The position numbers and the translations under genes are program-made. Source: an uncultured Phycisphaerae bacterium (GTDB lineage Bacteria > Planctomycetota > Phycisphaerae > Sedimentisphaerales > Anaerohalosphaeraceae). From it: a stretch of DNA of 64,000 nucleotides. A model generated the notes under the pieces. It searched no databases. It saw nothing but the letters and a program-made list of their open reading frames with translations, and was not told the origin of the DNA. The stretch lies in assembly GCA_937949545.1 (NCBI GenBank), contig CALEDR010000021.1:124001-188000 (forward strand), given 5' to 3'. Of the stretch, positions 25,359 to 33,861 are shown one piece after another (the first letter of the stretch is position 1; every line of letters starts with the position of its first letter).

Positions 25359-25856
25359 ATGACTGTCCTGAATGCTCCGGACCGACGCGGCACCCGCCGG
25401 CGGACTCGAATGCCCGCCGGGGTTACCCTGCTCGAACTGATTGTCACAACGGTGATTTTGGCCATTGCATCCCTGGGAGCCCTGACCTACCAGTATCACG
25501 CCGTCAAGCGGGCCCGCAGCGCCCGTGCCGAAATCGTCGCTGCGCAGCTGGCCCAGCTGCTGCTGGACGACTGGAAAAGCACCGGCGGCAATGAATTTTA
25601 TGACCCGACGACTCTTGACCTCGGTCTGGAACAAATCGGCAGCGACCCGATTTACCGTGTCACTTTCAACGGCTTTCCCATGCGGGCACAGCTTGGGTAC
25701 TCTGACATCGACACCGATTCAGAAGCCGGAGTGACACTCCGGGAAATCCGCGTCACAATTCGTTGGCGGCGGGATTACAAAAATCTCGAACCGACCGCCG
25801 CGGACCCGACTTTCACCTCATCTACGTATGTCCGAAGAGACCAATCCGGCGGATAA
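25359..25856 (+). CDS. Minor pseudopilin (GspI/GspH-like)
   Basis: 165 aa. A long basic leader (MTVLNAPDRRGTRRRTRMPAG) precedes VTLLELIVTTVILAIAS, a prepilin peptidase site with Glu at +5 and a hydrophobic N-helix. The rest is a small soluble head containing EIRVTIRWRRDYKN, as in GspI-type minor pseudopilins whose C-terminal strand carries a similar V.V.W pattern. AAGGAGG lies six bases before the ATG. Part of the minor-pseudopilin set, likely at the tip of the pseudopilus. Exact H/I/J class is not certain. Confidence 0.8.
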   Translation: MTVLNAPDRRGTRRRTRMPAGVTLLELIVTTVILAIASLGALTYQYHAVKRARSARAEIVAAQLAQLLLDDWKSTGGNEFYDPTTLDLGLEQIGSDPIYRVTFNGFPMRAQLGYSDIDTDSEAGVTLREIRVTIRWRRDYKNLEPTAADPTFTSSTYVRRDQSGG

Positions 25857-25869
25857 GGAGGCATCTCGC

Positions 25870-26553
25870 ATGAATCACTGCAAGAATCTATCTCGCCTGC
25901 CCAATGCTTTTACGCTGCTCGAAGTGGTCGTCACGCTGGCGATTCTGATTATTCCGATTTTGGCCGTCACCATCCTGGCGGCCGGCGGCTCCCGAAGCTT
26001 CCGCCAGACCTACAACAGCATTCACAAACCGATTCGGCAGGACGCACTGGCCGCTATGACGGCTTTCAGCACCATCGGACGCAAATCCAATCGAAGCAAT
26101 TATACTGTCTATAAAATCATCAACGGCAGCTACACCGTCGCCCAGCCTCCCGTCAATCAGGAAATCGCCTCCGGTTCCGCCGTCGAATTCCGCTACTGGG
26201 AAAATACCTTCGACCCGGCGGCCGCCAATCCGGATGTGCTGGAAGTCGCCAATACCGGAACACACTATGCTCTCTTTTATCTGGAAGGCCGCCGGCTGAA
26301 AGTCGACTACGGCACCGTCGTCAACGGAGTCGGCGGAATCTCCGGAGGCGTCCGCCGAACCAGCTCCCTTCTGCGAACCGTTACTCTCAGTGAATTTGTG
26401 GATACATCCAAGGGAACAGAGATTTTCAGCCACAACGTGGTCGGCGGAGTCGGAATGGGTTCCGTCCGGATGAATCTGACGCTGACCGACAATGAAGGCG
26501 ATTCCGTAGAGGTCAAAACCTCCGTTCTGCTGCGGATGAACTGGCCCCGTTAG
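25870..26553 (+). CDS. Minor pseudopilin (GspJ-like)
   Basis: 227 aa. Leader MNHCKNLSRLPNA, then FTLLEVVVTLAILIIPILAV, a type III signal with Glu at +5 and helix. The head domain (about 45-227) is longer than in the other two pseudopilins, in line with GspJ. The ATG at 25870 has AAGGAGG eight bases upstream, that site overlapping the stop region of the previous gene. Start at 25828 is possible but has no ribosome site. Position before two PilX-like genes supports the minor-pilin role. Confidence 0.8.
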   Translation: MNHCKNLSRLPNAFTLLEVVVTLAILIIPILAVTILAAGGSRSFRQTYNSIHKPIRQDALAAMTAFSTIGRKSNRSNYTVYKIINGSYTVAQPPVNQEIASGSAVEFRYWENTFDPAAANPDVLEVANTGTHYALFYLEGRRLKVDYGTVVNGVGGISGGVRRTSSLLRTVTLSEFVDTSKGTEIFSHNVVGGVGMGSVRMNLTLTDNEGDSVEVKTSVLLRMNWPR

Positions 26554-26565
26554 GAACAGAACTTT

Positions 26566-28326
26566 ATGGTCCGGACTCGAACCATTCAAACACAAAGACC
26601 GACAGGTTCCGCACTGGTTTTGGCCGTGCTCCTGCTGGTGATTTTATCGCTGCTCGGATTGAGCATGCTCAAGGCCGCTCAGGACGCACAGGAATACAGC
26701 ATCCAGCTCAAACGGAAGGCCGCCGCCCAGGCCGCCGCCGAAGCCGCGTATGAGCAGGCCGTCTTCTGGATGAGCCAGCAGCCCGACCTCTTTGTCGCCC
26801 TCGAGAAAAAATCCCCCCAGGGAATCGTGTCCTTTCCGGACAGCTCCGGCTCCTACCAGATTCGATTCTCCTCCTTTGCCGATTCACGGCCGGTTTTCGA
26901 GGTAGCCGCCCGCGGACAGTCCGGACAGATGGTCAGCACCCTGAATGTCTTTCTCGTGCAGGCGATGACCGGCTGGGAGATGGGGCAGTGCCGGGTCCCC
27001 TCCGGACCCTCCTCCACGGCCGAAGTCTATTTTGCCAACGGGGAAATTATCGCCATGCCGATTCACATCAATACGGTTCAGCCGCCGGACGACCGCAACC
27101 CGGATATTTATGTGCAGCCGGACCCGCTGTTCCTCGAACCGGTCTCGATGAGCGAATCCCGATACGCCTCCGACGGCACCGACAAATACCGCCGCATCAT
27201 CGACCTGTTTGACAGCGGCATCTTTTTTGATCAGCCCAAAAGCCGAATCAGTGACGAAGAAGCCGTCCAGCTGAAATTCGACTGGTTTGTCCAGATGCTT
27301 CAGGAACAGAAGCCGAACCTCATTTTCCGGCCGGTCAAAAACAATCTGGTGCCGCTCGGGCAGCCCGCTGTGCAGCTGGAGTTTTTTGTCGGAACGGACA
27401 ATATCGGCTATGTCCGCATCACCAACAACTGCACCGTCCGCGGCTATCAGCGGACCGTTTCCGACACGGACACATGGGACTACAAAATCAAACCCGGCAG
27501 CGGCGGAACCCTCTTTGAAAAGTATCCCGTTTACGGATTCCATTATATTCCCGCCAATGCGTCCGCCACAGGACAGCAAATCATTCTGCCGGTCCAAAAT
27601 ACCTATGTTGTTCCCCGATACGGTTCGACGGAAGGCCCCCCCGGCGGACAGATTTTTGTGGACGGAAATGTCATCATCGGCAGTGCCTCTGAAAATGCCT
27701 CCCTGCCGAACGTCCGTCAGCTCAATACCGTCCAGGGAAAAATCACCGTCGCTGCCACGGGAAATATCTGGGTGGCCGCTCCCATCCAGGTATCCGACCG
27801 AGACAACAACGGCGCTTTGTATCCTCGTCAGACCAACGGCCTGCCGCATCCGGACAATCCCAATGCCCTCGGTCTGGTCGCACGGGGTGTGGTCAAAATC
27901 ATTGACCCGGGACTGGCCGCCTCTCTCGGAGCCCCGGGGACCGTCTCCGGCGCTGTCTATCAGCCGGCGGCCCTGCTGGACAAAGGAAAGCCGGCCGGTT
28001 CTCCCTATCGGCATCTGCCCGACCCGATGATTGTCGAGGCCGCCATTACCGCCTGCGGAGGGGGATGGGGAGCGGAGAATGTCGAACGAAACGGCTACGG
28101 CGGACGAAAAGAGGAGGTTGGACCGACTGACAATCTGATTGTCCGCGGAATGCTGGCCGAATCCATCCGCGGCGTCGTCGGCGTCATCGGACGAGACGGC
28201 TACGTCAAACAATACTACCTCGATGAACGGCTCAGCCGCGGCATTGTCCCAGGCAATCTCTGGTTCAAAGGCAAATACATTCCAATCCCCGGCGGATGGA
28301 AGGAAACAGCCCAGCGGCTTCCCTGA
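26566..28326 (+). CDS. PilX-like pilus assembly protein, copy 1
   Basis: 586 aa. Residues about 14-60 resemble the PilX/GspK N-terminus: SALVLAVLLLVILSLLGLSM as membrane helix, then a helical QLKRKAAAQAAAEAAYEQAV stretch; no Glu+5 prepilin site is seen. The large outer part (about 100-586) is unassigned by me, with conserved phrases ITNNCTVRGYQ, IFVDGNVIIGS, TGNIWVAAPIQVSD, YPRQTNGLPHPDNPNALGL and GGGWGAENV. Length is far above usual PilX (about 200 aa). Paralogous in tandem with the next gene. Likely a tip or adhesin-like component of the pilus; inference. Confidence 0.8.
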   Translation: MVRTRTIQTQRPTGSALVLAVLLLVILSLLGLSMLKAAQDAQEYSIQLKRKAAAQAAAEAAYEQAVFWMSQQPDLFVALEKKSPQGIVSFPDSSGSYQIRFSSFADSRPVFEVAARGQSGQMVSTLNVFLVQAMTGWEMGQCRVPSGPSSTAEVYFANGEIIAMPIHINTVQPPDDRNPDIYVQPDPLFLEPVSMSESRYASDGTDKYRRIIDLFDSGIFFDQPKSRISDEEAVQLKFDWFVQMLQEQKPNLIFRPVKNNLVPLGQPAVQLEFFVGTDNIGYVRITNNCTVRGYQRTVSDTDTWDYKIKPGSGGTLFEKYPVYGFHYIPANASATGQQIILPVQNTYVVPRYGSTEGPPGGQIFVDGNVIIGSASENASLPNVRQLNTVQGKITVAATGNIWVAAPIQVSDRDNNGALYPRQTNGLPHPDNPNALGLVARGVVKIIDPGLAASLGAPGTVSGAVYQPAALLDKGKPAGSPYRHLPDPMIVEAAITACGGGWGAENVERNGYGGRKEEVGPTDNLIVRGMLAESIRGVVGVIGRDGYVKQYYLDERLSRGIVPGNLWFKGKYIPIPGGWKETAQRLP

Positions 28327-28339
28327 GTGAGGAACGGCT

Positions 28340-30082
28340 ATGAAAGGATACAGAGCTACAAAACCGGTCATTCGACAGCGCGGTTCAGCCCTGATTGTCG
28401 CGGTTGTTCTGCTGCTGATATTGTCCATCTTTTCCATCGGCGTTCTCAAGAGTGCCGAAGGAGCCCATGTCCAGGCCGTCCAGCAGAAGCGGCAGACCGC
28501 CGCTCTGGCGGCCGCCGAAGCCGCTTACGAGCGAGCCATGTTCGCAATGAGTCAGCAGCCCGACCTGCTGTCGGCCCTGGCCGCCGGCGCTTTCGAAGAA
28601 ACCCTTTCCTTTCCGGACAGCCAGGGGTCTTATTCTGTTTCCCTGGCCACTTTTCTGCAGGCCAAACCTATTTTTGAAATCACAGCCGTCGGCCGGTCCG
28701 GCATCTACGAAAAGACCATTCATACCTATGTAGTCCAGGCCATCAACGGCTGGGCCATGGGAAAATGCAAGGCCCCGGTCGGCGGCACTTCCTTTATTGA
28801 TGTAGTCTTTGCCACCGGCGAAGTCGTGGATTTGCCCGTGGAAATCAATAAAGAAAATGACAGCCCGGATGTACGCGACATCAAAATCCAGGGCACACCC
28901 GTTTTCCTTCGTCCCGTGTATATGGGCGAATCCCGCTATACGATCGGCGGTCTGGACAAGTACGTGTCAGTAATGAACTGCTTCAAAAGCGGCATTTACT
29001 TCGATCAGCCCATGCTTCGGATTACAGACAACAGCGGTTTGGAAAGCAAGATTCAGCGGTTCCGCGATACGACGGACGCCCGATTCCGCTTTACGCCTGT
29101 AGCCGATGCTCCCACGCTGAAACTGCCCCAGCCGGCTGTTCATCTGGAGTTTTTCGTCGAAAACGGCATTGGCAAAATCTGCATCACAAACAACTGCACC
29201 GTCCGCGGTTTTATGCAGTCCAAGGACAGCTATACGTATGATTTCCGCGTCAAACCCAAAAGCGTCGGGGAAGAATTCGAACGCTATCCGATTTATGCCT
29301 ATCACGTCCGCCGCTCCAATGCAGACAGCAACGGCGACCGCTTTATCGTAGACCTCCCGCAAACCTATGTCTCCCAGGAATTCGGAGGGGTTTCCTCCGC
29401 CCCGGCCGGACAAATCTTTGTGGATGGAAATGTAGTCATTGGAAGCGGACGCACCCTCGGACAGCAGACCGATGTCATCCAGGGGCAGATAACCATTGTC
29501 GCCACCGGCAATATCTGGATAGCCGACTCCCTGACAATATCGGACCAGGACAATTCCGGCCGAATCTACCCTCGACAATCCAACGGCCTGCCGCACCCTG
29601 AAAACCCCAATATTCTCGGACTGATCGCCAAAGGCGTCATCAAAATCGTCGATCCCGGAATGACGGAATACAGTTATGTGGATACTATGCCGAAAGAACC
29701 GGCAGGCTTTACTTATGTGCCGATTGGAAATCGGGAAAGCGCTGCCAAACCGATTTATATGCGGCTTCTGCCGAATCCGACGATTGTAGAGGCGGCTTTA
29801 ACCATCGGCGGCGGAGGCTGGGGTGCTGAAAACGTAAAAAGAACCACTTACGGCGGAAGAAAAACAGTCTCGGCCAACAATGATCAGCTGATTTTGCGAG
29901 GCAGCATCACCGAAGCCGTACGAGGAGTCGTCGGGATAGTCGGACAGAATGGATATTTGAAATCGTATTATTGGGATGAACGCCTGCTGACAGGCATCCT
30001 GCCCGGAAATATCTGGCTCAAAGGAAAATATGTCCCGGTCCCAGGCGCCTGGACGGAAACCCAAACCGCCCAGACTCAATAG
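28340..30082 (+). CDS. PilX-like pilus assembly protein, copy 2
   Basis: 580 aa, paralogue of the preceding protein along its whole length: helix SALIVAVVLLLILSIFSIGV, then AALAAAEAAYERAMFAMSQQ, VVQAINGWAMGKCKAP, ITNNCTVRGF, IFVDGNVVIGS, TGNIWIADSLTISDQD, YPRQSNGLPHPENPN and GGGGWGAENVKRTTYGGRK. The end (WLKGKYVPVPGAW) also matches copy 1. GAGGAACGG precedes the ATG, 13 bases after copy 1. Divergence is large at DNA level, so the duplication is old and both copies are maintained, suggesting they act as two different or paired parts. Confidence 0.8.
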   Translation: MKGYRATKPVIRQRGSALIVAVVLLLILSIFSIGVLKSAEGAHVQAVQQKRQTAALAAAEAAYERAMFAMSQQPDLLSALAAGAFEETLSFPDSQGSYSVSLATFLQAKPIFEITAVGRSGIYEKTIHTYVVQAINGWAMGKCKAPVGGTSFIDVVFATGEVVDLPVEINKENDSPDVRDIKIQGTPVFLRPVYMGESRYTIGGLDKYVSVMNCFKSGIYFDQPMLRITDNSGLESKIQRFRDTTDARFRFTPVADAPTLKLPQPAVHLEFFVENGIGKICITNNCTVRGFMQSKDSYTYDFRVKPKSVGEEFERYPIYAYHVRRSNADSNGDRFIVDLPQTYVSQEFGGVSSAPAGQIFVDGNVVIGSGRTLGQQTDVIQGQITIVATGNIWIADSLTISDQDNSGRIYPRQSNGLPHPENPNILGLIAKGVIKIVDPGMTEYSYVDTMPKEPAGFTYVPIGNRESAAKPIYMRLLPNPTIVEAALTIGGGGWGAENVKRTTYGGRKTVSANNDQLILRGSITEAVRGVVGIVGQNGYLKSYYWDERLLTGILPGNIWLKGKYVPVPGAWTETQTAQTQ

Positions 30083-30094
30083 ACAGGAGACCCT

Positions 30095-31165
30095 ATGCTG
30101 GCAACTGTCAAACAGAAATATCGTTCTCTGCTCGAGCGGCTGGAAATGAACGCCGTCGAATGGGCCGGACTGGACATCGGCTCTTCTTCGGTCAAACTGG
30201 TCAAGGGAACCTGGCGGAACCGAAAGTTCACCGTCACGGGGGCCTGTCAGTTTGACCTGCCGCCCGCTCAGAACTCTCAAAATCCGGATGACACTTCCGT
30301 GGCGGAGACCATTCGCCGTTGCCTGAATACAGCCGACTTAAACACTCCCTACGTGGTCTGCGCTCAGAGCGGGCCTGAAGTCGTTACCCGTCCTTTCCGC
30401 TTTCCTCTTATCCCCCACGAAGCGCTCAGCAAAGCCGTGGAACTCGAAGCCCAGCAGATGAGCCCCTTTGATGCCGATCAGAGCCTTGTGGCCTTCCAAA
30501 CCATCCGCTCTTCCGCCGACGGCCATCAGGGCTTTTTGGTCGTCGCCATGCGGGACGCCGTTGAACGAACCGTTCGCCGGGTACACAGCGCCGGCGGCAA
30601 AGTGATGCTGATGGATGTCGAAGGACTGGCCGCTATGAACTGCCTGTGCCACTGCATCCCGCAGGACCCGCACCCCTGCCGTACCCTCCTCCATTTGGGA
30701 CATCGGTTTATCACCGTTACCATCCTCCGCGACAACGGCATCCCGTTTATCCGAGACCTGACCTATGCCGGTTCCGACATAATGGTCTCCATCCGCAGGC
30801 AAACCGGTCTGGATGAAGAAACCATCCGTCAATCTCTCTTCGGACAGATGGATTCGATTCCTTCGCAGATATCGGCGGCTCTGAAAAACGCCGCCGCCCG
30901 TTGCCTGAACGACATCAATGATACACTCCGCTATTATGTAACGCAAATTCCCGACTGCCAGGTCAAAAAACTGTATTTGTCGGGCGGGTGGGCGATGAGC
31001 CGGCCGTTTACGGAACTTTTGGCCGGCACACTGGGTGTCGAAACGGAAGTCTTTAACCCCTTCCGTTTTCTGAATCTTCAGACCCCGCCGGCTCAGGAAG
31101 CTTTACTGAAACTCGCCGGTCCGGTTTTCACGGTTGCAGCCGGATTGGCTATGAGGACCTGCTGA
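30095..31165 (+). CDS. pilM: Type IV pilus assembly protein PilM
   Basis: 356 aa with the actin-like PilM fold: WAGLDIGSSSVKLVKGTW (phosphate-1 motif), VVCAQSGPEVVTRPFRFPLI, LEAQQMSPFDADQSLVAFQ, and a second phosphate region near the end (KKLYLSGGWAMSRPFTELLA). PilM is a cytoplasmic ATP-binding ring component that contacts PilN at the inner membrane. The residues 1-20 extension (LATVKQKYRSLLERLEMNAV) is helical. AGGAG five bases before ATG; the stop overlaps the pilN ATG by one base. Confidence 0.92.
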   Translation: MLATVKQKYRSLLERLEMNAVEWAGLDIGSSSVKLVKGTWRNRKFTVTGACQFDLPPAQNSQNPDDTSVAETIRRCLNTADLNTPYVVCAQSGPEVVTRPFRFPLIPHEALSKAVELEAQQMSPFDADQSLVAFQTIRSSADGHQGFLVVAMRDAVERTVRRVHSAGGKVMLMDVEGLAAMNCLCHCIPQDPHPCRTLLHLGHRFITVTILRDNGIPFIRDLTYAGSDIMVSIRRQTGLDEETIRQSLFGQMDSIPSQISAALKNAAARCLNDINDTLRYYVTQIPDCQVKKLYLSGGWAMSRPFTELLAGTLGVETEVFNPFRFLNLQTPPAQEALLKLAGPVFTVAAGLAMRTC

Positions 31166-31806
31166 TGCAATTTCGGATTGATCTATTACAGGGACAGGGA
31201 TTGCCGAAAAGGAGCCGGCCGGGCACCATTGCCCTGGCTGCTGTACCCTTTGCCGTTCCGCTTCTGGCAACCGGTCTTCTGGCCGGCCAATGGTTCAGCC
31301 ATGCAGCCCTGATGAAAACCGAACTGGCCATCCATCGGCAAAACCTCCAGCATATAGCCGAACACGCCGAAGACCTCCAGCGTTATGAAGCTGTCCAGCA
31401 GAACATCCTGGCCGCACGTCACCGCATCAAAACGGTTCAGGATACCCTGCGGCTGGAAATGCCGCTCTCGCCTCTGCTGGCCGAATTGGTCCAGAATCTT
31501 CCGCCGGAGGTGTTCTTTACGGAACTGGATATCGCCTACCAGCCCGTCCGCCGCAAAATCACGGACCCCAAAAACAATCAGGTATCCTATATTCAGGTCA
31601 TCCAGCGCACCCTTCGGCTGACCCTGGCGGCTCCAAACCGCCCTGAAAGCGATCAGGCCGTCAACGGCTATATCCAGAAACTGCGTTCGGCCCCCTGCCT
31701 GTCCTCCGTGGCTCAGGAAATCCAAATCCAGTCCCGACAGGAGGCGACTGATTCACAAAATCTGCTCCTGTACGAAATCCGATGTCCCCTGATTGAACAA
31801 AAATAA
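31165..31806 (+). CDS. pilN: PilN-like alignment complex protein
   Basis: 213 aa: short cytoplasmic segment MQFRIDLLQGQGLPKRSRPG (PilN binds PilM through such a segment, normally with INLLP), one transmembrane helix about 22-45, a periplasmic coiled coil (about 45-105) and a ferredoxin-like domain (about 105-210) with QRTLRLTLAAPNRPESDQAV. Assigned by order pilM-N-O, topology and the N-terminal motif; overall sequence conservation of PilN is low. Confidence 0.8.
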   Translation: MQFRIDLLQGQGLPKRSRPGTIALAAVPFAVPLLATGLLAGQWFSHAALMKTELAIHRQNLQHIAEHAEDLQRYEAVQQNILAARHRIKTVQDTLRLEMPLSPLLAELVQNLPPEVFFTELDIAYQPVRRKITDPKNNQVSYIQVIQRTLRLTLAAPNRPESDQAVNGYIQKLRSAPCLSSVAQEIQIQSRQEATDSQNLLLYEIRCPLIEQK

Positions 31807-31820
31807 AACGGATAGACCTT

Positions 31821-32432
31821 ATGATTTTTAAAAGTCGAAAATATTGGATGTCCGTGGCCTGTGTCTGGGGCCCCTGGCTTCTGCTGGCCGCAAGCTTCTA
31901 TACCCTGGTGCTCACCCCTCAGGCCGAGCGTCTTAAGGCGGTCCATCAGGACCTCACCGTCAGCAGTGACCGCGTCAGTGTCGCCCGTCTGGCCTCTCAG
32001 CCGGAAACGCAGCAGCGCCAGCTGGAACTCCTGAATGAGCTGCAGCAGCGAATCGACGATTTCCTGGTCCCTTCAGGGAAACAGGACAAAGTCCTGTTTG
32101 AAATCAGCCGGCTGGCCAATGCCGCCGGACTGAGCGAATACGCCGGCAAGACCCGCGAAGACGTCTGGTCCGCCGAAGAAGCCGGACGCGCCAAACTCAA
32201 ACGGATGTGGCAGACCATCACCTTCCGCGGAACCTTCCAGCAGTTTGCTTCGTTCGTCAACGCCCTCGAAAGAAGCCGGCCGACCGTTTTCGTGGAAAGC
32301 GCCTCCATCGAACGAAGCCGCCAGGAGTCTAAGCTGCATTCCGCCAAACTCCTGGTGTCGTTTCTGATTCAGCCGGAGGCACCGACCTCCGGTGCCGTTT
32401 CCTGGATACCCAGGGAGGATTCATCTCTATGA
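31821..32432 (+). CDS. pilO: PilO-like alignment complex protein
   Basis: 203 aa: one N-terminal transmembrane helix (about 11-30), a coiled coil (about 35-80, LERLKAVHQDLTVSSDR..LLNELQQRIDDFLV) and a small periplasmic domain with TFRGTFQQFASFVNALERS, the PilO/GspM-type pattern. It should dimerise with PilN between the inner membrane and the secretin. No strong ribosome site. The stop overlaps the ATG of the ParA-type gene by four bases. Confidence 0.75.
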   Translation: MIFKSRKYWMSVACVWGPWLLLAASFYTLVLTPQAERLKAVHQDLTVSSDRVSVARLASQPETQQRQLELLNELQQRIDDFLVPSGKQDKVLFEISRLANAAGLSEYAGKTREDVWSAEEAGRAKLKRMWQTITFRGTFQQFASFVNALERSRPTVFVESASIERSRQESKLHSAKLLVSFLIQPEAPTSGAVSWIPREDSSL

Positions 32433-33226
32433 AAACCTTTGCCGTAACCAATCAGAAGGGAGGATGCGGAAAAACCACCACCGCCGTCAATGTGGCGGCG
32501 GCGCTGGCCTCCCGCGGATACCGAACGCTCCTGGTGGACCTCGACCCGCAGGGACACGCCACACTGGCCTTCGGCCTTCAGCCCGACACCCTCGAGCAGA
32601 CCATCTACGAAGCCCTGGTCAATCCCCAGGTCCTTCCGGGACGAATCCTGCAGCCGACCTGTCTGCCGACGCTTCAGCTGGCCCCCAGCAATGTGCTGCT
32701 GTCCGGAGCGGAGTCGCAGCTGCTTCGAATGATGGACCGGGAGTTTGTGCTCCGCCGTCTTCTGGAAGAGCTGGCCGCTTCGTTTGATTACTGTCTGATT
32801 GACTGCTCGCCGTCGCTGAATCTTCTGACGCTGAACGCGATGGCGGCCGCCGACGAACTGATTCTTCCCGTCCAGACGCAGTATTACGCCCTCGAAGGAC
32901 TGCGACAGGTGATGGAAACGGTGGACGTTGTCCGGGAGCGCTTTGCTCCAAATCTCCGCATCCGCGGGATTCTGCTGACGCTCGTGGAGCGCCGGACACT
33001 CCTGAGCCGGCAGGTTGAAGAGCAGATGCGGGAGTATTTCGGTCCGCTGATTTTTCAAACGGTCATTCACCGCAGTGTCCGTCTGGCCGAGGCCCCCAGT
33101 GCCGGCCAGTCCGTGATCACATACGCACCGCAGAGTATCGGCGCCGCTGAATATCAATCCCTTACGGATGAGTTGCTCTATGAAACCCAGAACCGGACTG
33201 CACAAGAAAGTGTCCTTTATATTTGA
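32429..33226 (+). CDS. ParA/MinD-family ATPase within the pilus operon
   Basis: 265 aa with the deviant Walker A KGGCGKTTTAVNVAAAL at about 10-26, LLVDLDPQGHATLAFG (A' motif), DYCLIDCSPSLNLLTLNAM (Walker B) and QTQYYALEGL, all as in ParA/Soj. Members of this family bind DNA or membranes and position chromosomes, plasmids or polar machines. No parB or centromere-like repeats lie nearby; instead it overlaps pilO by four bases and the next pilus gene by 47, so it is locked into this operon. A role in placing the machine in the cell, as TadZ/FlhG-type proteins do, is inferred. Confidence 0.9.
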   Translation: MKTFAVTNQKGGCGKTTTAVNVAAALASRGYRTLLVDLDPQGHATLAFGLQPDTLEQTIYEALVNPQVLPGRILQPTCLPTLQLAPSNVLLSGAESQLLRMMDREFVLRRLLEELAASFDYCLIDCSPSLNLLTLNAMAAADELILPVQTQYYALEGLRQVMETVDVVRERFAPNLRIRGILLTLVERRTLLSRQVEEQMREYFGPLIFQTVIHRSVRLAEAPSAGQSVITYAPQSIGAAEYQSLTDELLYETQNRTAQESVLYI

Positions 33227-33830
33227 CGGGGTTCCCACTCCGCCGGCCGCCTCGGCCGCATCGGCCGGACCGATGCCGTCCGTCGGTCCCGCCGGCTCAA
33301 ATACCTATACCCCCCAGCCCCTCCCGGCCTCCGCTCCGGCCGCCCGTCCCGCAGGTCCGAAAGACATGCGGACCTCCGCAGCCAAAAACCGCAAGAAAAA
33401 CAAAAAGGACGCCCGACAGACCCAGATGCAGATTCTCGTCGGCGTCCTTTCGCTGGTTCTGATAGCGACTCTCTTTTTTGTGATGCGCACCCCAGCGGCG
33501 CCTCCGAAAAAGGCCGCTGCCTCCGTTTTGAGCCCCTCTGCGGAATCGGCGGCTTCCGAACCCGCCAAATGGGTGCGTCCCGAACCCTGGCCTGAACAGA
33601 TGCGCGACCCGATGGCCCCGGACACAGCAGGACAAATCCCCGGCGCCGGCTCAGATGCCTTTGCGGTTCGCGGCATCGTCTTCAGCCAAACCAATCCGTC
33701 CGCCATCATCGGAAACCAGATTGTTTTTATCGGTGATACGCTCAACGGAATCCGAATCGTCAAGATTACCAAGGACGCCGTCGAATTCGAAAAAGACGGC
33801 AAACGCTGGACCCAGACGGTTCAGCCGTAA
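33180..33830 (+). CDS. PilP/GspC-like linker protein
   Basis: 216 aa from ATG 33180 (ATG 33168 is an alternative). A Pro/Ala-rich cytoplasmic part (about 10-75), one transmembrane helix (about 85-103, MQILVGVLSLVLIATLFFVM), a Pro-rich spacer and a C-terminal domain from about 155: FAVRGIVFSQTNPSAIIGNQ, VFIGDTLNGIRIVKI, DAVEFEKDGKRWT. This beta pattern is that of PilP/GspC homology-region domains, which dock to the secretin N-domains. It overlaps the ParA-type gene and directly precedes the secretin gene, which fits. Sequence identity to named families is weak. Confidence 0.72.
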   Translation: MKPRTGLHKKVSFIFDGVPTPPAASAASAGPMPSVGPAGSNTYTPQPLPASAPAARPAGPKDMRTSAAKNRKKNKKDARQTQMQILVGVLSLVLIATLFFVMRTPAAPPKKAAASVLSPSAESAASEPAKWVRPEPWPEQMRDPMAPDTAGQIPGAGSDAFAVRGIVFSQTNPSAIIGNQIVFIGDTLNGIRIVKITKDAVEFEKDGKRWTQTVQP

Positions 33831-33861
33831 AACGGATTGTATCTTTCGAAAGGATAACAGG

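Noticed and set aside
32429-33226. Chromosome partition locus (ParA) near an origin
   Set aside because: No parB, parS-like sites, dnaA or DnaA boxes were seen nearby, and the gene overlaps pilus genes on both sides.
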